A stretch of DNA of 64,000 nt, from positions 10,733,431-10,797,430 of the forward strand of contig OX463784.1 in the NCBI GenBank assembly GCA_949825025.1, written 5' to 3'. The notes below the pieces were generated by a model, which saw nothing but the letters and a program-made list of their open reading frames with translations, did not search any database and was not told the origin of the DNA. Made by a program: the position numbers and the translations under genes. This DNA is from Siphlonurus alternatus (taxonomy: Eukaryota; Arthropoda; Insecta; Ephemeroptera; Siphlonuridae). Positions 47,760-58,599 of the stretch are shown here, one piece after another; positions within the stretch are counted from its first letter, which is position 1, and each line of letters begins with the position of its first letter.

Positions 47760-49985
47760 CTGCCAAGTAGAAAATAATTGTTAGTTAACTTCCGAGAGAA
47801 AAGAAATTCTTTGTACTTGTTGCATAATAGTGAATACATTTATTGTTGTAAAATGTATTAACATATCCATGTACACCTTTGGACAGCATGAATTTTACTC
47901 ATCCTGCCTCACTTGCTATAAAGCTCTAATAGACAGAGAGATGTGTATTTGCAATTTTCAGATATGTATGAAGAGCATCCAGTTTATCAATATCAAAAGA
48001 GTTTTGGTTCACCATACCTCTATACACTGCGTGTTAAAACCCAAAAACAAAGCAGGAATAAATTTTATGGTGTCCAGAGGTGTACACTCAACGTCTCAGA
48101 AAATTTCCTTACGCCAGCTTTGTTAATCACCATGCCCCGTAAGAATAACACAGAACATGGTGATTAACAAGGCTGCAAATTGGAAATTTTTCAAGGCGAT
48201 AAGTGTACATGTCTATTATTACATACAGCAGAAATTTGTACTTCTTTTTTGCAAGTTATATTCTTTCTTATATATATATTATAAATTCACATAAAAGCTT
48301 TTATATGTTCCAATAATAATGAACTAAATATTTTGTAGAAGCCACGTAATATAAAAAAATGCAAGGAAAGTTGAACTTATATAATTTGTAAAAATTAAAT
48401 CATACATCAGAAACTACGTTCTTTGATAAAGAATATTTAAATAATATTTTATTGCTAACTGAAAACACCATGCAAAGAATAATAATGAAATGATGCTATT
48501 ATAATCACATCAAATCTTAGCAAGCGTTTGAATTGTAAATAAGATAGAATTTATTATACACCTATAAAAAGCTCAAATGTTTCTCCTGCTTTATTTTCAG
48601 CTTTAAGACACAATAATATGGAGATTTGTAATTTTTGAGAGGAGTAAGAAAACACTCAAATTAATTACCTCAAGAATATGCTTTTATCTCCTTATATTGC
48701 GTGACAACACCCAAGAAAGAAACAAAACAAAGGAAACGTTCGTGATGTCCGGAGGTGTATAAACAATTATTTAATTTAATTTTAATGATAATGATTAATA
48801 ACAAAATAATAATCTTGAAACGTGTCTTGCAATAATAAAATGCAAATTTTTGGTATTGAGTCAAACTATAATACTAGAACAGAAAATTACTATCAGAACC
48901 AAAAAGGTGCACCCCTGAATAGCATATAAGTTCTATAAGGAGAGGGATACACATTTTTGGTTCAGATAGCAGGGCAATCTTATATGGTTTACACTGTACT
49001 AAATTTTTTAAAACCAGTGCAATATTTTTGTAAGTTTGTATACAATTCAATTTTAGAGTTTATAGTTTTGGTAATTTTAAGCAAACCATGCCTCTATAAT
49101 ATAAAAATTTCTTAACTATAAAGTGAAAACCATGCACAAAATTTCGTTGGTTATTACAAAATCATTCAAGGCCATAAAAACAAGTATACTTGATCTTATT
49201 GACATTACATACATATACGACATTCACGTTGACACAATTACCCCCCCTCCTCTTTCTTGATCCAGTTAATAATAATAATTACACAATCATTGGTACTTCA
49301 TGCGGTACAAAGTCATGCACCACTAACATGCAGTTATTTTACAAATAATTGCTTTAATTATAATTATCTTTAGTTAAAATTATAATTGCTCTAATTAAAT
49401 GGACTAATAATGAAAATAATTGTTTACACAATAAGTACAGTTCTTGCCTTGGAAAATTTCCCACATGCAGTCTGGTGAATCACCATGTCCTATGTTGTTC
49501 TTAATAAGGGGATGGTGATTAACAAGGCCGCAAAGTTAAATTTTCCGAGGCAACGACTGTAAAAGACAGAAAAAAGTGTATATACACTTTGGTGAAACGC
49601 AAACGTTATATATTAAACTCCTTCTCTATTTTTGAGTGTTGTCATGCATGCAGTCAATGTATGTATAAGGAAATTAGGGTTGTTAGATTGGATGCATCTA
49701 ATCTCTATCAAATTACAAATCTAATTATATTTTTTTTAGCTAGCAAATAAAAGAGAGTTTAGGGGTAACGATCATGCTGTCTTGATGTGTACAGTAAGAA
49801 AAAAATGCACATTTAAAATTTCATTAGACATATTTATAAATTTGAATAATCTTCAATCTTTTATAATTACATAAAAATATCTAATATCAAAAAACAGGTT
49901 TTTTGACTTGATGATTTTTGATCATAAATTTACAAAATTAACATATAATATTATACTTGTTACATACCTGAGTTGTGAGCTGCAT
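47382..49985 (-). CDS. Small secreted protein, 131 aa, function unknown
   Basis: Two exons join in phase 0: 49985-49968 (MQLTTQ) and 47759-47382. The join creates a signal peptide MQLTTQFILAVCLATLMTSE with likely cleavage near SEA/A. The mature part is about 110 residues with no Cys, is Pro/Thr/Lys-rich early (ELKKYVTSKKSEEHLAKPP), and ends in a Gly-rich YTHSIVFGLGGSDGYGFK. No transmembrane segment besides the leader. The family is not recognised; a short extracellular or matrix peptide precursor is possible, which is inference. A TATA-like motif lies upstream at about 50148-50155. Confidence 0.75.
47871..48085. mobile_element. MITE-like element R1, intact copy (215 bp)
   Basis: GTACACCTTTGGACAGCATG … TTATGGTGTCCAGAGGTGTAC. 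Interior TATCAATATCAAAAGAG, TTTTGGTTCACCATACC. Lies in the intron of the small secreted gene. Overlapping open frames are not genes. Confidence 0.85.
48095..48198. mobile_element. Hairpin family G, copy 4
   Basis: CTCAGAAAATTTCCTTACGC … AATTGGAAATTTTTCAAGG, inner CTTTGTTAATCACCATGCC / CATGGTGATTAACAAGG. Ten bases after R1. Confidence 0.85.
48585..48760. repeat. R1 fragment (3' part)
   Basis: GGAGATTTGTAATTTTTGAG, GAAACAAAACAAAGGAAACG, TTCGTGATGTCCGGAGGTG. The left terminus is absent or eroded. Confidence 0.65.
49445..49552. mobile_element. Hairpin family G, copy 5
   Basis: TGCCTTGGAAAATTTCCC … AAATTTTCCGAGGCA, inner GAATCACCATGTCC / GGTGATTAACAAGG. Confidence 0.82.
49968..49985 (-). CDS. 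Small secreted protein, exon 1 (18 nt coding)
   Basis: GGCAAACATGCAGCTCACAA followed by donor CAG|GTATGTAAC. Six codons, MQLTTQ. Chosen because it supplies an ATG, a donor and the polar start needed ahead of the hydrophobic FILAVCLATL. The 5' UTR extends right into the less AT-rich 49986-50110. Confidence 0.7.
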
Positions 49986-50160
49986 GTTTGCCGCGATCGC
50001 AAGTCGAAGTTGTTGTGTCCATGCAACGTTGAGGCACGCCCAGACAGTCCTCCTCCTTCTTTCTACCGAGGTCGCCAGGTGCCACGCCCAGAAAATTTGA
50101 ATTTACCGCCAATATGTGGGAGACAAATGACGTATAAGGAAATAAAAAAAAATATATAAG
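49986..50160 (-). promoter_or_regulatory. Promoter / 5' UTR of the small secreted gene
   Basis: On the minus strand: CCTTATATATTT (TATA-like, about 50148-50155), ACGTCATTTG, ATTGGCGGTAAATTC and GGGCGTGGCACC, ahead of the ATG at 49985. GGCGTGG and TTGGCGGTAAA recur at 54343-54370. Confidence 0.45.
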
Positions 50161-51057
50161 GAAATTAAAATAAAAATTTAATTCCTACTAGAATTTCTAA
50201 TATTTTTGGCCTTCCTAATCATATAAGGAGTATTTTAAATACCTTGTTATTTAAGCAAAATACATTAAAATGGAAAGGTCGGAATCATTAGTTCTGCTTA
50301 TACTGGAGCTAAGAGATATCAAAATATTTTGATTATATTAGGCAAGCCTCAGGTAATAACAATTATAATACTCTGTCAATAACAATAACTATAATATTCT
50401 TATTTTTGTTTTAATCTTATAATATGAACAAACCACAATTCATGCATGCAATCATGTAACTGAATAAATGAAATTAGTGTATTTGTAATAAGAAAAGCTA
50501 AATGAGCTTACCTACTTAATTAAAAGAAGCCTTTTTCCCCATGCCAATTTTATAGCATTGCATATTAATTAATAAATCAAATTTATTTTACATTCGTTAA
50601 TAATAAAAAATAAAAATTCATTAATTTTTAGAAAATTGTAATAATTATATAAAATACTGGTGATTTTAACGCGTGATTGGAATTATTAAAATTGACATTA
50701 AATTGAGAATAATATAAAATTCGTGCACTCGATCTACACAATTATTATAGTCAAATTGTATACAACTTGTACACCTTGTTTGTAAAAAAAAAAAAAATAA
50801 TAAAAAAAAAATGAACAGCTAGTTAAGCACACCCTATATAATGATTATGACCCCTTGCAAGTATAACTTTCGTTGAAGGGTTGGTTTATTGTGTATTGAG
50901 TGCTGGGGCTAGAAACAACGTAAGAAAAAAACTAGATAGGTTAACTCAATATCAGAGAGGGGAAGGAGACTGCTAGCTGAATGACAATGCTAGTACGATA
51001 TTTATTTACTTATTAGGAAATGTTTCATGTATTTTTTTTTTAATTTGTATTCATAAT
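50161..51057. other. AT-rich intergenic DNA, nothing recognised
   Basis: Low-complexity A/T sequence upstream of the small secreted gene. No repeat or gene defined. Confidence 0.5.
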
Positions 51058-51235
51058 GGGGGACATTCACAAAGCACTTTAACCCCAACTTAAGCCCCAA
51101 GTTTTATCCCTGGTACTAAACATGGTGCTAAACTAGGAGCTAGACATGGTTAGCCCCTGGTTTAGCACCATATTTAGTACCAGGGATAAAACTTGGGGCT
51201 AAAGTTGGGGTTAAAGTGCTTTGTGAATGCCCCCC
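51058..51235. mobile_element. MITE-like element E2 (178 bp)
   Basis: GGGGGACATTCACAAAGCAC … GTGCTTTGTGAATGCCCCCC. The arms pair for about 80 bp (CCCCAAGTTTTATCCCTGGT). AAT on both sides. Better preserved than E1. Confidence 0.9.
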
Positions 51236-51239
51236 AATG

Positions 51240-52560
51240 TTTTATAATTAATCTAGGGTTTACATTTTTTTTAACTCGTTTCACTGTTATGATGCGATGC
51301 CTAAAATCCACTATAATTTTTTTGAAGTATTCATAATTAACACATTTTCATATTAATATTATATATTATTGTCCAGACAGCAATGACATAGTACAAATTG
51401 AATGCAAATTCTCATTTAATGGAAATTAATATTTTATTTATTGTTAGTGAATAAAAATTATTCATTTCTGTATCAATTAAATTGTTTTATTTAAAAAAAA
51501 TAAACTTATGAAAACAATTTTAATAAAAAATATATAATTGATTATAAAAATTAATATTTTAATAATATATATAATATAGTATATTCTAATGTAGTTTTGT
51601 AAGTATGCCAATTATTGCATTTTTTTAGTACTATATTTTAATTTTAAAGCAGTATAATTTAACTTTTTAAGTCATTAAATATGTACTTTCCAATTTTATT
51701 ATAAGGTATCTTCATAAAAATATCTTCCAACAAATTATACACTTGATCCGAAAATAAAAAATGTTAAAGGCTGCGGATTGCAGGAAAGCAACAATGTCAC
51801 TATAGTCTACAATCCTTTAATAATGCTGTATAATAATTAATTATAAGTTTATCTGATGTATGTAAGCTTGCATCAAAGCTTTGTAAAATTATATATTGTC
51901 GTTGCGACACCGGTTACCTCCTCAACTCCTCATTACTTCACACTGAGAAAAATACTTTTGATTTGTCTTGGACATGGTGATCAATTTTTCATTGTAAATG
52001 TTACATCTATCTCAAGAATATTATAAAAAATTGCCTGGATATAATTTCTAAATGTATTTGTAATTATTATCACATAAATATATTACATTCAATTTCAAAT
52101 TTCTGCTGTACAATTAAGACAAATAACATCATAATAAGTGTCCAAATTTTGACCTACTACCAGAAGATAATAAATAATTCAAAAAGTAAATGGTAATCTA
52201 TAATTTTTATTTCATCATAATTCTATTTAAAATAATGATTGTTTTTTAAGCTCAAATTTGAATCAAGTATTCAGTACCATTCCGGAGATAGAAATTTGCA
52301 TTTGATAACATGCGTTTCATATATCTCAATTAAAAAGACAATGGCTCTGAATTTAGGTGGTTTTTATTGCATTAAAATTTTTATTTATTTTTTCTCTATG
52401 CAATGCTAAAAAAATTGGAGTCATTTACCATTTCCTAAGACCATCAGTGACAATAATCCTTAAGGAGCGTCGTTATTAAGAATTGTTTATCATACCAGTA
52501 CAGGTAAAAGGTGAGAATAACGCTTTTTAACAAGATAAGCTTGTTGAATCGCTCCCACAA
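51240..52560. other. AT-rich intergenic DNA, nothing recognised
   Basis: No gene or repeat defined. Confidence 0.5.
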
Positions 52561-52572
52561 AAATTATTGATT

Positions 52573-52663
52573 GTCAAAAATTGAACGAATATATTCGCTT
52601 TTTACATGAGGTGAGGATTCCTCACCTCATGTAAAAAGCGAATATATTCGTTCAATTTTTGAC
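52573..52663. repeat. Perfect 45-bp inverted repeat with 1-nt spacer
   Basis: Left arm GTCAAAAATTGAACGAATAT … CATGAGGTGAGGA (52573-52617), one T, then its exact reverse complement (52619-52663). No mismatch seen. Confidence 0.95.
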
Positions 52664-53267
52664 GTGAGGATAATGAATTTTGGAAATGCATTGCATTCTC
52701 CGCATAATTCCTTAAATAGTATTTTGTGGTTTCGACAATATTATTATAATAAAATGCAGAAACATAATATAAATATTATGGAATTATATAATTTGTTATA
52801 AATTTTTATTTTTATAGTAGTTTCAGGCATTATTTTTTTTTATGCCGAGACCTTGTAATTAAAGTTTGGGTTTTAATAGTTTTTATGAAAACAACAACAA
52901 CATTAAATATATCTGATATACAAAAAAATATATACCACAAATTTAATGCACAAAAATATATACAAAAAAGGAAATAACATGAATAGCATAACAGCTGCCT
53001 CTACATACTCTATACGCGTTCATCCAACGTATGGGTACAAAAAAACTTTTTAAATTTTTATGGGCGGCGCGTTACCGCAAAATGTATGTATATCAAGGAT
53101 TGGTGTATATTGTATATATATACATTTGGTAACATTTGATTGTTAAACTTAGAAGCTCATGATACCTCTTTCAAAAATAGCGGCGCTACTTTGCATTTTT
53201 TTTTTTTTTTGCCAATTCAAAGCCACAATTCTATATAGCAAATAATTAAGGCGGAATATTATAAAGT

Positions 53268-53322
53268 TTGGGGGCATACATGACCAAAATGTGTCAATTG
53301 CTCCAAAATACCAACCAACCAT
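53268..53322 (+). repeat. Second copy of the CLCC1-intron-5 repeat fragment
   Basis: GGGGGCATACATGACC, AAAATGTGTCAATTGC, TCCAAAATACCAACCAACCA. Matches 16480-16533. Confidence 0.7.
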
Positions 53323-53374
53323 TATTAAGTTTATGATGTCCCGGGAACCATAAAGGATGTCTGACACTTTACAT

Positions 53375-53399
53375 GCATATATATATATATATATATATA
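53375..53399. repeat. Short (AT)n run
   Basis: About 12 AT repeats. Confidence 0.9.
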
Positions 53400-53584
53400 G
53401 CTGTTCCGATGTTAATTACTTGCTGCATCTCCAATAGACAGAATTGTAATTAAAAATTAAAAGTTTCATGTTGGATCAAAATAGAAGTAACATTCGTCTT
53501 AAATTATTTCATAGTCGAAAGTCTTCTTGAAAACTTTGTTTGAAAACTCCCTAAACAGAACAAGGGTAATATTTATGCAGTCCC

Positions 53585-53980
53585 TACACCTCTGAACAGC
53601 ATGAACCTAACTCTTGCCTTACTTGCTAAAGCTGCAGGTCCAAATATATAGAGAGGTACAAATTTTTAATTTTAGGAGGCGTAAAGAGAGCACTCACGGT
53701 CAGTCTATCAATATCAAAGAGCTAGTTACATTGCAACGCTCCTCGCCTCTGAAAAGTTCCCTACTGCAGCCTTGTTAACCACCATACCATGTGTTATTCT
53801 TACGAGACATACTGAAAAAGGAAAATTTTCCAAGGCGACTACTGTACACTGCGTAAGATCAAAAGATCTCTGTCAATATCAAAAACGTTTTTTTGGTTCA
53901 CCACGCCTTTATATACTGGTGTGGTAATTAACGCTTACAAACAGAACAGGAGGAAAGTTCGTGGTGTCCAGAGTTGAGGA
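53585..53980. mobile_element. R1 element interrupted by a family G hairpin
   Basis: TACACCTCTGAACAGCATGA at the left; TTCGTGGTGTCCAGAGTTG at the right. The R1 interior (CAGTCTATCAATATCAAAGA) is split at about 53730, and the G hairpin 53745-53837 lies between the halves. Confidence 0.75.
53745..53837. mobile_element. Hairpin family G, copy 6 (nested in R1)
   Basis: GCCTCTGAAAAGTTCCCTAC, CAGCCTTGTTAACCACCAT … GGAAAATTTTCCAAGGC. The right inner arm is partly deleted. Confidence 0.75.
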
Positions 53981-54239
53981 CATTATAATTAACCATCTGC
54001 CTTATTTACTTATCTCGAGGAAACGTCAATAAAATATAATATACATAATTTTTTAATGAAAGTGTAATTATTACCAATGTAATTATATCATGGTAGTGAG
54101 AGAAATCACTGAAATATGAGCAAGGGGAACGTCCGTTGTATCCCAAGGTGTTCTCCATGTTCTCCAATAAATCCACGTGTACTTATAAGTCAATGTACAA
54201 CCGCACGGTGATCAGGATGATGCTCTCATGTTATATATA

Positions 54240-54510
54240 AAAAAAAATGTGGCCGTTGTTGTTCTCCGGCGACGCCCCGTCAGACTCAATGTCACCGCTA
54301 GCAGGTTTCAAGGTCAACCAACTTGGGCACTTTTTTTTTTACCGCCAATTAAATCCACGCCCAAGCCCCAAGCAAGTCAAGTCTGAGAAGAGTTTTGATT
54401 GGTCGAAGCCGGGAGCGAGACTGGGTCCAGACCAAACATTTGATTGGTCGAAACCACTTCCATCTGCAGCTGCCGTTGAATCTTCACAATATTTTTATAG
54501 ATAAGATTTT
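54240..54510. promoter_or_regulatory. GC-rich promoter-like block with duplicated CCAAT-type box
   Basis: TTTGATTGGTCGAAGCC at 54394 and TTTGATTGGTCGAAACC at 54439 (inverted CCAAT). Also ACCGCCAATT and CCACGCCCA at 54350-54370. The plus frame from 54247 is open for 85 codons and begins MWPLLFSGDAPSDS but includes the Phe run from a T tract, so coding is doubtful. No gene is attached with confidence. Confidence 0.4.
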
Positions 54511-54628
54511 TTTATTTTATATTAATGATGAATGCTTTTTTTTCTGTGTATAATTGCATCGCTTGTAATATGCCAATTACTTAATAGTAGAGCTTAAAAA
54601 AAATGTTATTATATTCTATTTACATCTC

Positions 54629-55001
54629 TTAAGGTAGAGATAATACAGATCAGCTGGCCCAATGCTAAAAAAATCCCATTCATAAAAATTATGAAAAAAA
54701 TTTAAAGTGTTCTCCTCTACATCCCCTATCAGTAAGTAAAATATCAGGTATACAAAAACGAGCTAGTTTTCGAGTTATTAATTTTTAAAGTTGACCAATT
54801 TAACATGGAGAAATGGAACTTCCATGTTAAATTGGCCAACTTTAAAAATTAATAACTCGAAAACTAGCTCGTTTTTGTATACCTGATATTTTACCTACTG
54901 ATAGGGGATGTAGAGGAGAACATTTTAAATTTTTTTCATAATTTTTATGAATGGGATTTTTTTAGCATTGGGCCAGCTGATCCGTATTATCTCTACCTTA
55001 A
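54629..55001. mobile_element. Foldback element B2, TTAA-flanked (373 bp)
   Basis: TTAAGGTAGAGATAATACAG … CCGTATTATCTCTACCTTAA. The arms pair almost perfectly to a short loop (CATGGAGAAATGGAACTTCC). Only the terminal ~25 bp resemble B1. Confidence 0.92.
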
Positions 55002-55009
55002 AGATTTGA

Positions 55010-57990
55010 ATTTTGAATTATTTTTCTCATTGTTATATTTGTAATAATTTTAAATGAAATAGTGCAGCTGCAGAACATTATTAATTATATAGTTGACGTT
55101 TGGCTTCCACGTACTTTTTAATTAATTACCTTTTGTAAATTTATTATTTAGAAAATGTACCATCTTTTATCTCATTTTCAAAAGGAAAATATCTTTGCAA
55201 ATATTGACGACGTTAATTATTTTTAAAGGTACTTTCAAACAGTAAACCATGACATAATTTGCCATGTTCATTTCTGTATAATTATCAAGCATTTTAATTA
55301 TTTATAAAAAAATAAATGACTATATATTATTTGAAAGCATTAATCAACGATTAAAAAATTTAACTAGTTACAAAACTTTAATAAATAAATTCACTGAAAT
55401 ATTTATTGTTTATAAATTTTTATGTTAAATTAAATTTATTTTCAGATTTTAATTTACTCTATTAATAATAAAATACAATTATTAACAATTATTCTAGCTG
55501 CTTATTTTAAAATTAATGATTGCATAGATCATATAATGATGAATAAAATTTAACTTTAAACCAGGCTTAATTTTTATTAGACTATTAATTGTAAAAATTT
55601 AAGTTAAATATATAAATCAAAATTTTTTGGCTGTATCGCGCCTTTATTTGTTCAGGTAGATACACTGCAGGTCGCGCTACCTAGCCGCGATGATCCAAAC
55701 TTGAAGACTTTTAGGAGGTTATTCAAACTGTGAAGTCGCGCCATAAACAGAGACAAAGGTATGAAAATTAGTTTCGAATTAAGGTGCTTTATTTTCAAGC
55801 AAAAGGAATACATGCATAAAGTCTAAAAATTGTGAGCTTTTTCGTATTGATTTTAACACGAGAAAATAGTAAGGGGCAAAGAGCCGTGATAGATATAACG
55901 ATAACCCTTGACATATATACTTTGATTAATTATGCAACATAATTTGATCGAGTTACTTAAGTTTTAGAAGATGCCCGTCATACAGTCCGTATAATTTTTG
56001 CCTAGGTATCTGTACAGAAATCTGGAGCGCTGCAAGATTTCTTCGATTAATTGCATTTTTATTTTTATATATAATATTATTAAAATAAAACTCCCAAATC
56101 GCTTTTCACATTGTTCACTTCATGGGTTATATTTATTAACTTAAATTTATAATTATTGATAAAAGCAATAAGCTTTGTTTTTCTTAGATATTATTGACTG
56201 CTTTGAAATATTGGTATGTGACACCATTGGAGATTTGAAAGTATATAATGATTGTGTACATAAATATTTGTAAATCTTTTAAACAATTTAATTATCACAT
56301 ATCAGCAAATTAATACGTCTACTGTAAATTTTCGGTTTAATTTTCTTTTAATGTAGATTGAAACAACAAGTTTAAAAAAAAATATATTAAACGTAATTAA
56401 ATTTAAAAAACATTTTAATTTGTGTAAAATAATTATGTATTTTTTTTATTTTTTTTTAATTTTTGTGTAAAACGCAGTTGCATTAAGTTTTATTTTACTT
56501 TCATTGTCTTTAAAGCTTCAAAAATGTTAATTTTATTTAATGTATATTTTATTTTAATGTTATTTACATTGAATTATTGTAAAAATTAAAAAAATGTTCT
56601 AGTTAAAATATGTCTTTTTAAACATTTTGTAATTTTATTCAATAATTTTAACACTTTTAACTTGATTTATATTTTACATAATTTCGCAAAGACTGCATGA
56701 AGAGAAATTTAAAGGAATAAGCTTATTTCCAATTTCAATTTTTTTCTAATTTTCACTTTAGCTTCCTTGGTGTATTTTTATTTGCAATTTTAAGCATAAT
56801 TTTTTTAATAACTTGTTAACCTTACGACCTCAAATTCATTATAGATATGAAGATAGATTGTTGAGGGAACCAATGTTAAGGTCAGGGAGTTCATGGTAGC
56901 TAAAACCTTGAGAGATGCTCAGGCGAATATTGGAATCTAGTCAGCTATTCTTAGTATATCTGTCTCTGCAAAAGGTAGATAATAACCAAAGCCGGATATC
57001 CAGTTCTCAGATCATGAGGGAGGGAGGACAAACCGATTTTAAAATGTCTCAAGTTTATTTTTAATTATAAAAGGCTAATTGGCCTCATACTTACAAGTCC
57101 AGTGTTGTCCTGGGTGGTTTACATAACTGGAACATGTTCACTAGTTTTAACAATAAGATATAGGTTGACTTGAGGTTTGTGCTGTCCTATCCATTTTCTG
57201 TGCCTAACCATTAAAGTACATTTAAATACATCGAAAAATTTAATCGCTTTTTGCTGCATGGTTTTTAAAATAAGTGTGTGATTAGGAAATTAAAATACCC
57301 CTGGAGACAACGATTTGTATTGTTCTGTGCAAAACGATTGTACTGAACAATCATTTAAGGGAGTTTTATATAAATTAATTTTCTTTGCAGCTCCTACGTG
57401 CTATATAAATTATTGAATTCTTTTATTTATATGTATGGTGAACCACAAACAAATCAATGTTCTTAATTAAATCGACACCTAATTGAAAATGTATCTATAA
57501 ATAAAATTAATAAATATTAAATTATTACTAAAATATTTAATTTAATTAAATAAAATTGTTATTTATATTCAGTCTGCACGTATTTTTTTTTTTTTTTTAA
57601 ATAAAATTTCACATTTAACAAAATTTAATGTTTGTTTTTAAACATGACAATAAAATAACTGTTATAATGTTTTCTTTTATTACGTATATAGTAAGATTTA
57701 TCAATATCTTTCTACATTTTTATTTTCTTACCTGCATAATAGCGATTGCTACGAATCTTAAGTTTTTTTTTTTATAACCATTATTATTATTTATTTATTT
57801 CAAAGTAAGTTAAAAGTCTTATTTTACATTACATAGTTTTAAATAATTGGTTATATAATATAAAATAGCATGGTAATTAAGATTTATTTTTTGAAATAAA
57901 CTCTACAATATCACTTTGTTGTTTACAATGTGTTCATAAATTGTAAATTTAACATTCAAATAATAGATAGCCTCCTCCTGTAATGAACTT
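55010..57990. other. AT-rich intergenic DNA, little recognised
   Basis: A less AT-rich stretch at 55630-55760 carries ATCGCGCCTTTAT and GTCGCGCCATAAAC in direct orientation. Around 56865-56940 a degraded SINE-like trace (TTGAGGGAACCAATG, GCTCAGGCGAATATTGG) is visible. No gene seen. Confidence 0.45.
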
Positions 57991-57992
57991 TT

Positions 57993-57998
57993 TTTATT
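57993..57998 (-). terminator. Possible poly(A) signal
   Basis: AATAAA on the minus strand 72 bp past the stop of the candidate exon at 58194-58070. A second lies at 57888-57883. Confidence 0.35.
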
Positions 57999-58069
57999 TT
58001 TGAAAACAGCGAACCGAATGTTCTATTAAATACAACTCACAAAACCAGTTTCTTCTAATCCCAAACCTA

Positions 58070-58194
58070 CTACGCGGTGATGGAGGAGATCAGATTGATC
58101 TTCAAGGTCAGCTGGTCCTCCCACAGCCACGTGAGGGGCTCGTCCGTCCGTGAGCACCAAGTGACGTCACGAATGTCCGCCTTCTGATTGATCA
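58070..58194 (-). CDS. Candidate 3'-terminal coding exon, gene unknown
   Basis: Acceptor CTAGTTTCTGCAG ends at 58195; stop TAG at 58072-58070; 40 residues: INQKADIRDVTWCSRTDEPL then TWLWEDQLTLKINLISSITA. It is a GC-rich island with G/C-ending codons, like the proven exons. The family is not recognised. Upstream exons would lie to the right, but 58231-58585 is repeat and no partner exon was found. Confidence 0.45.
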
Positions 58195-58235
58195 CTGCAG
58201 AAACTAGACTGCCCGCCTTTCGTCGGAGGTTCGGG

Positions 58236-58360
58236 ATTACACTTTTGGTCACCCCGAATGTTACTCCTGTTTTGTTTTTTCTAGACAAAACCATGCGACA
58301 CATATATGGAGACGTGGTGAACCAAAACTCTTTTGATACTGATAGACTGATAGTGAGTGC
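58236..58360. repeat. R1-related fragment, minus orientation
   Basis: TTACACTTTTGGTCACCCCG (terminus), then GGTGAACCAAAACTCTTTTG and ACTGATAGACTGATAGTGAG, the reverse complement of the R1 interior. Confidence 0.7.
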
Positions 58361-58586
58361 CCTGATTACCTCACCCAAAATTTCATCGGCCAGTGTATAG
58401 GGAGTTTTATGGAATAGTAGACTAGCTGGGTCCTACTGAATTCTCATTACATTTATTGTTTGACAGACTGATAGTGAGTGCCCTGATTATCTCACTCAAA
58501 ATTTCATCGGCCAGTGTATATGGAGTTTTGTGGAAAAGTAGACTAGCTGGGTCCTACTGAATTCTCATTACATTTATTGTTTGACT
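58345..58586 (+). repeat. Two-copy tandem duplication, period 121 bp
   Basis: GACTGATAGTGAGTGCCCTG starts at 58345 and again at 58466. Both copies run through TCATCGGCCAGTGTATA and AGACTAGCTGGGTCCTACTG to ATTTATTGTTTGAC with few differences. Confidence 0.95.
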
Positions 58587-58599
58587 AGCTGCTGGTTTT

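Noticed and set aside
47871..48167. 98- and 74-codon plus frames
   Set aside because: They fall on the R1 element and the adjacent hairpin, in the intron of the minus-strand secreted gene.
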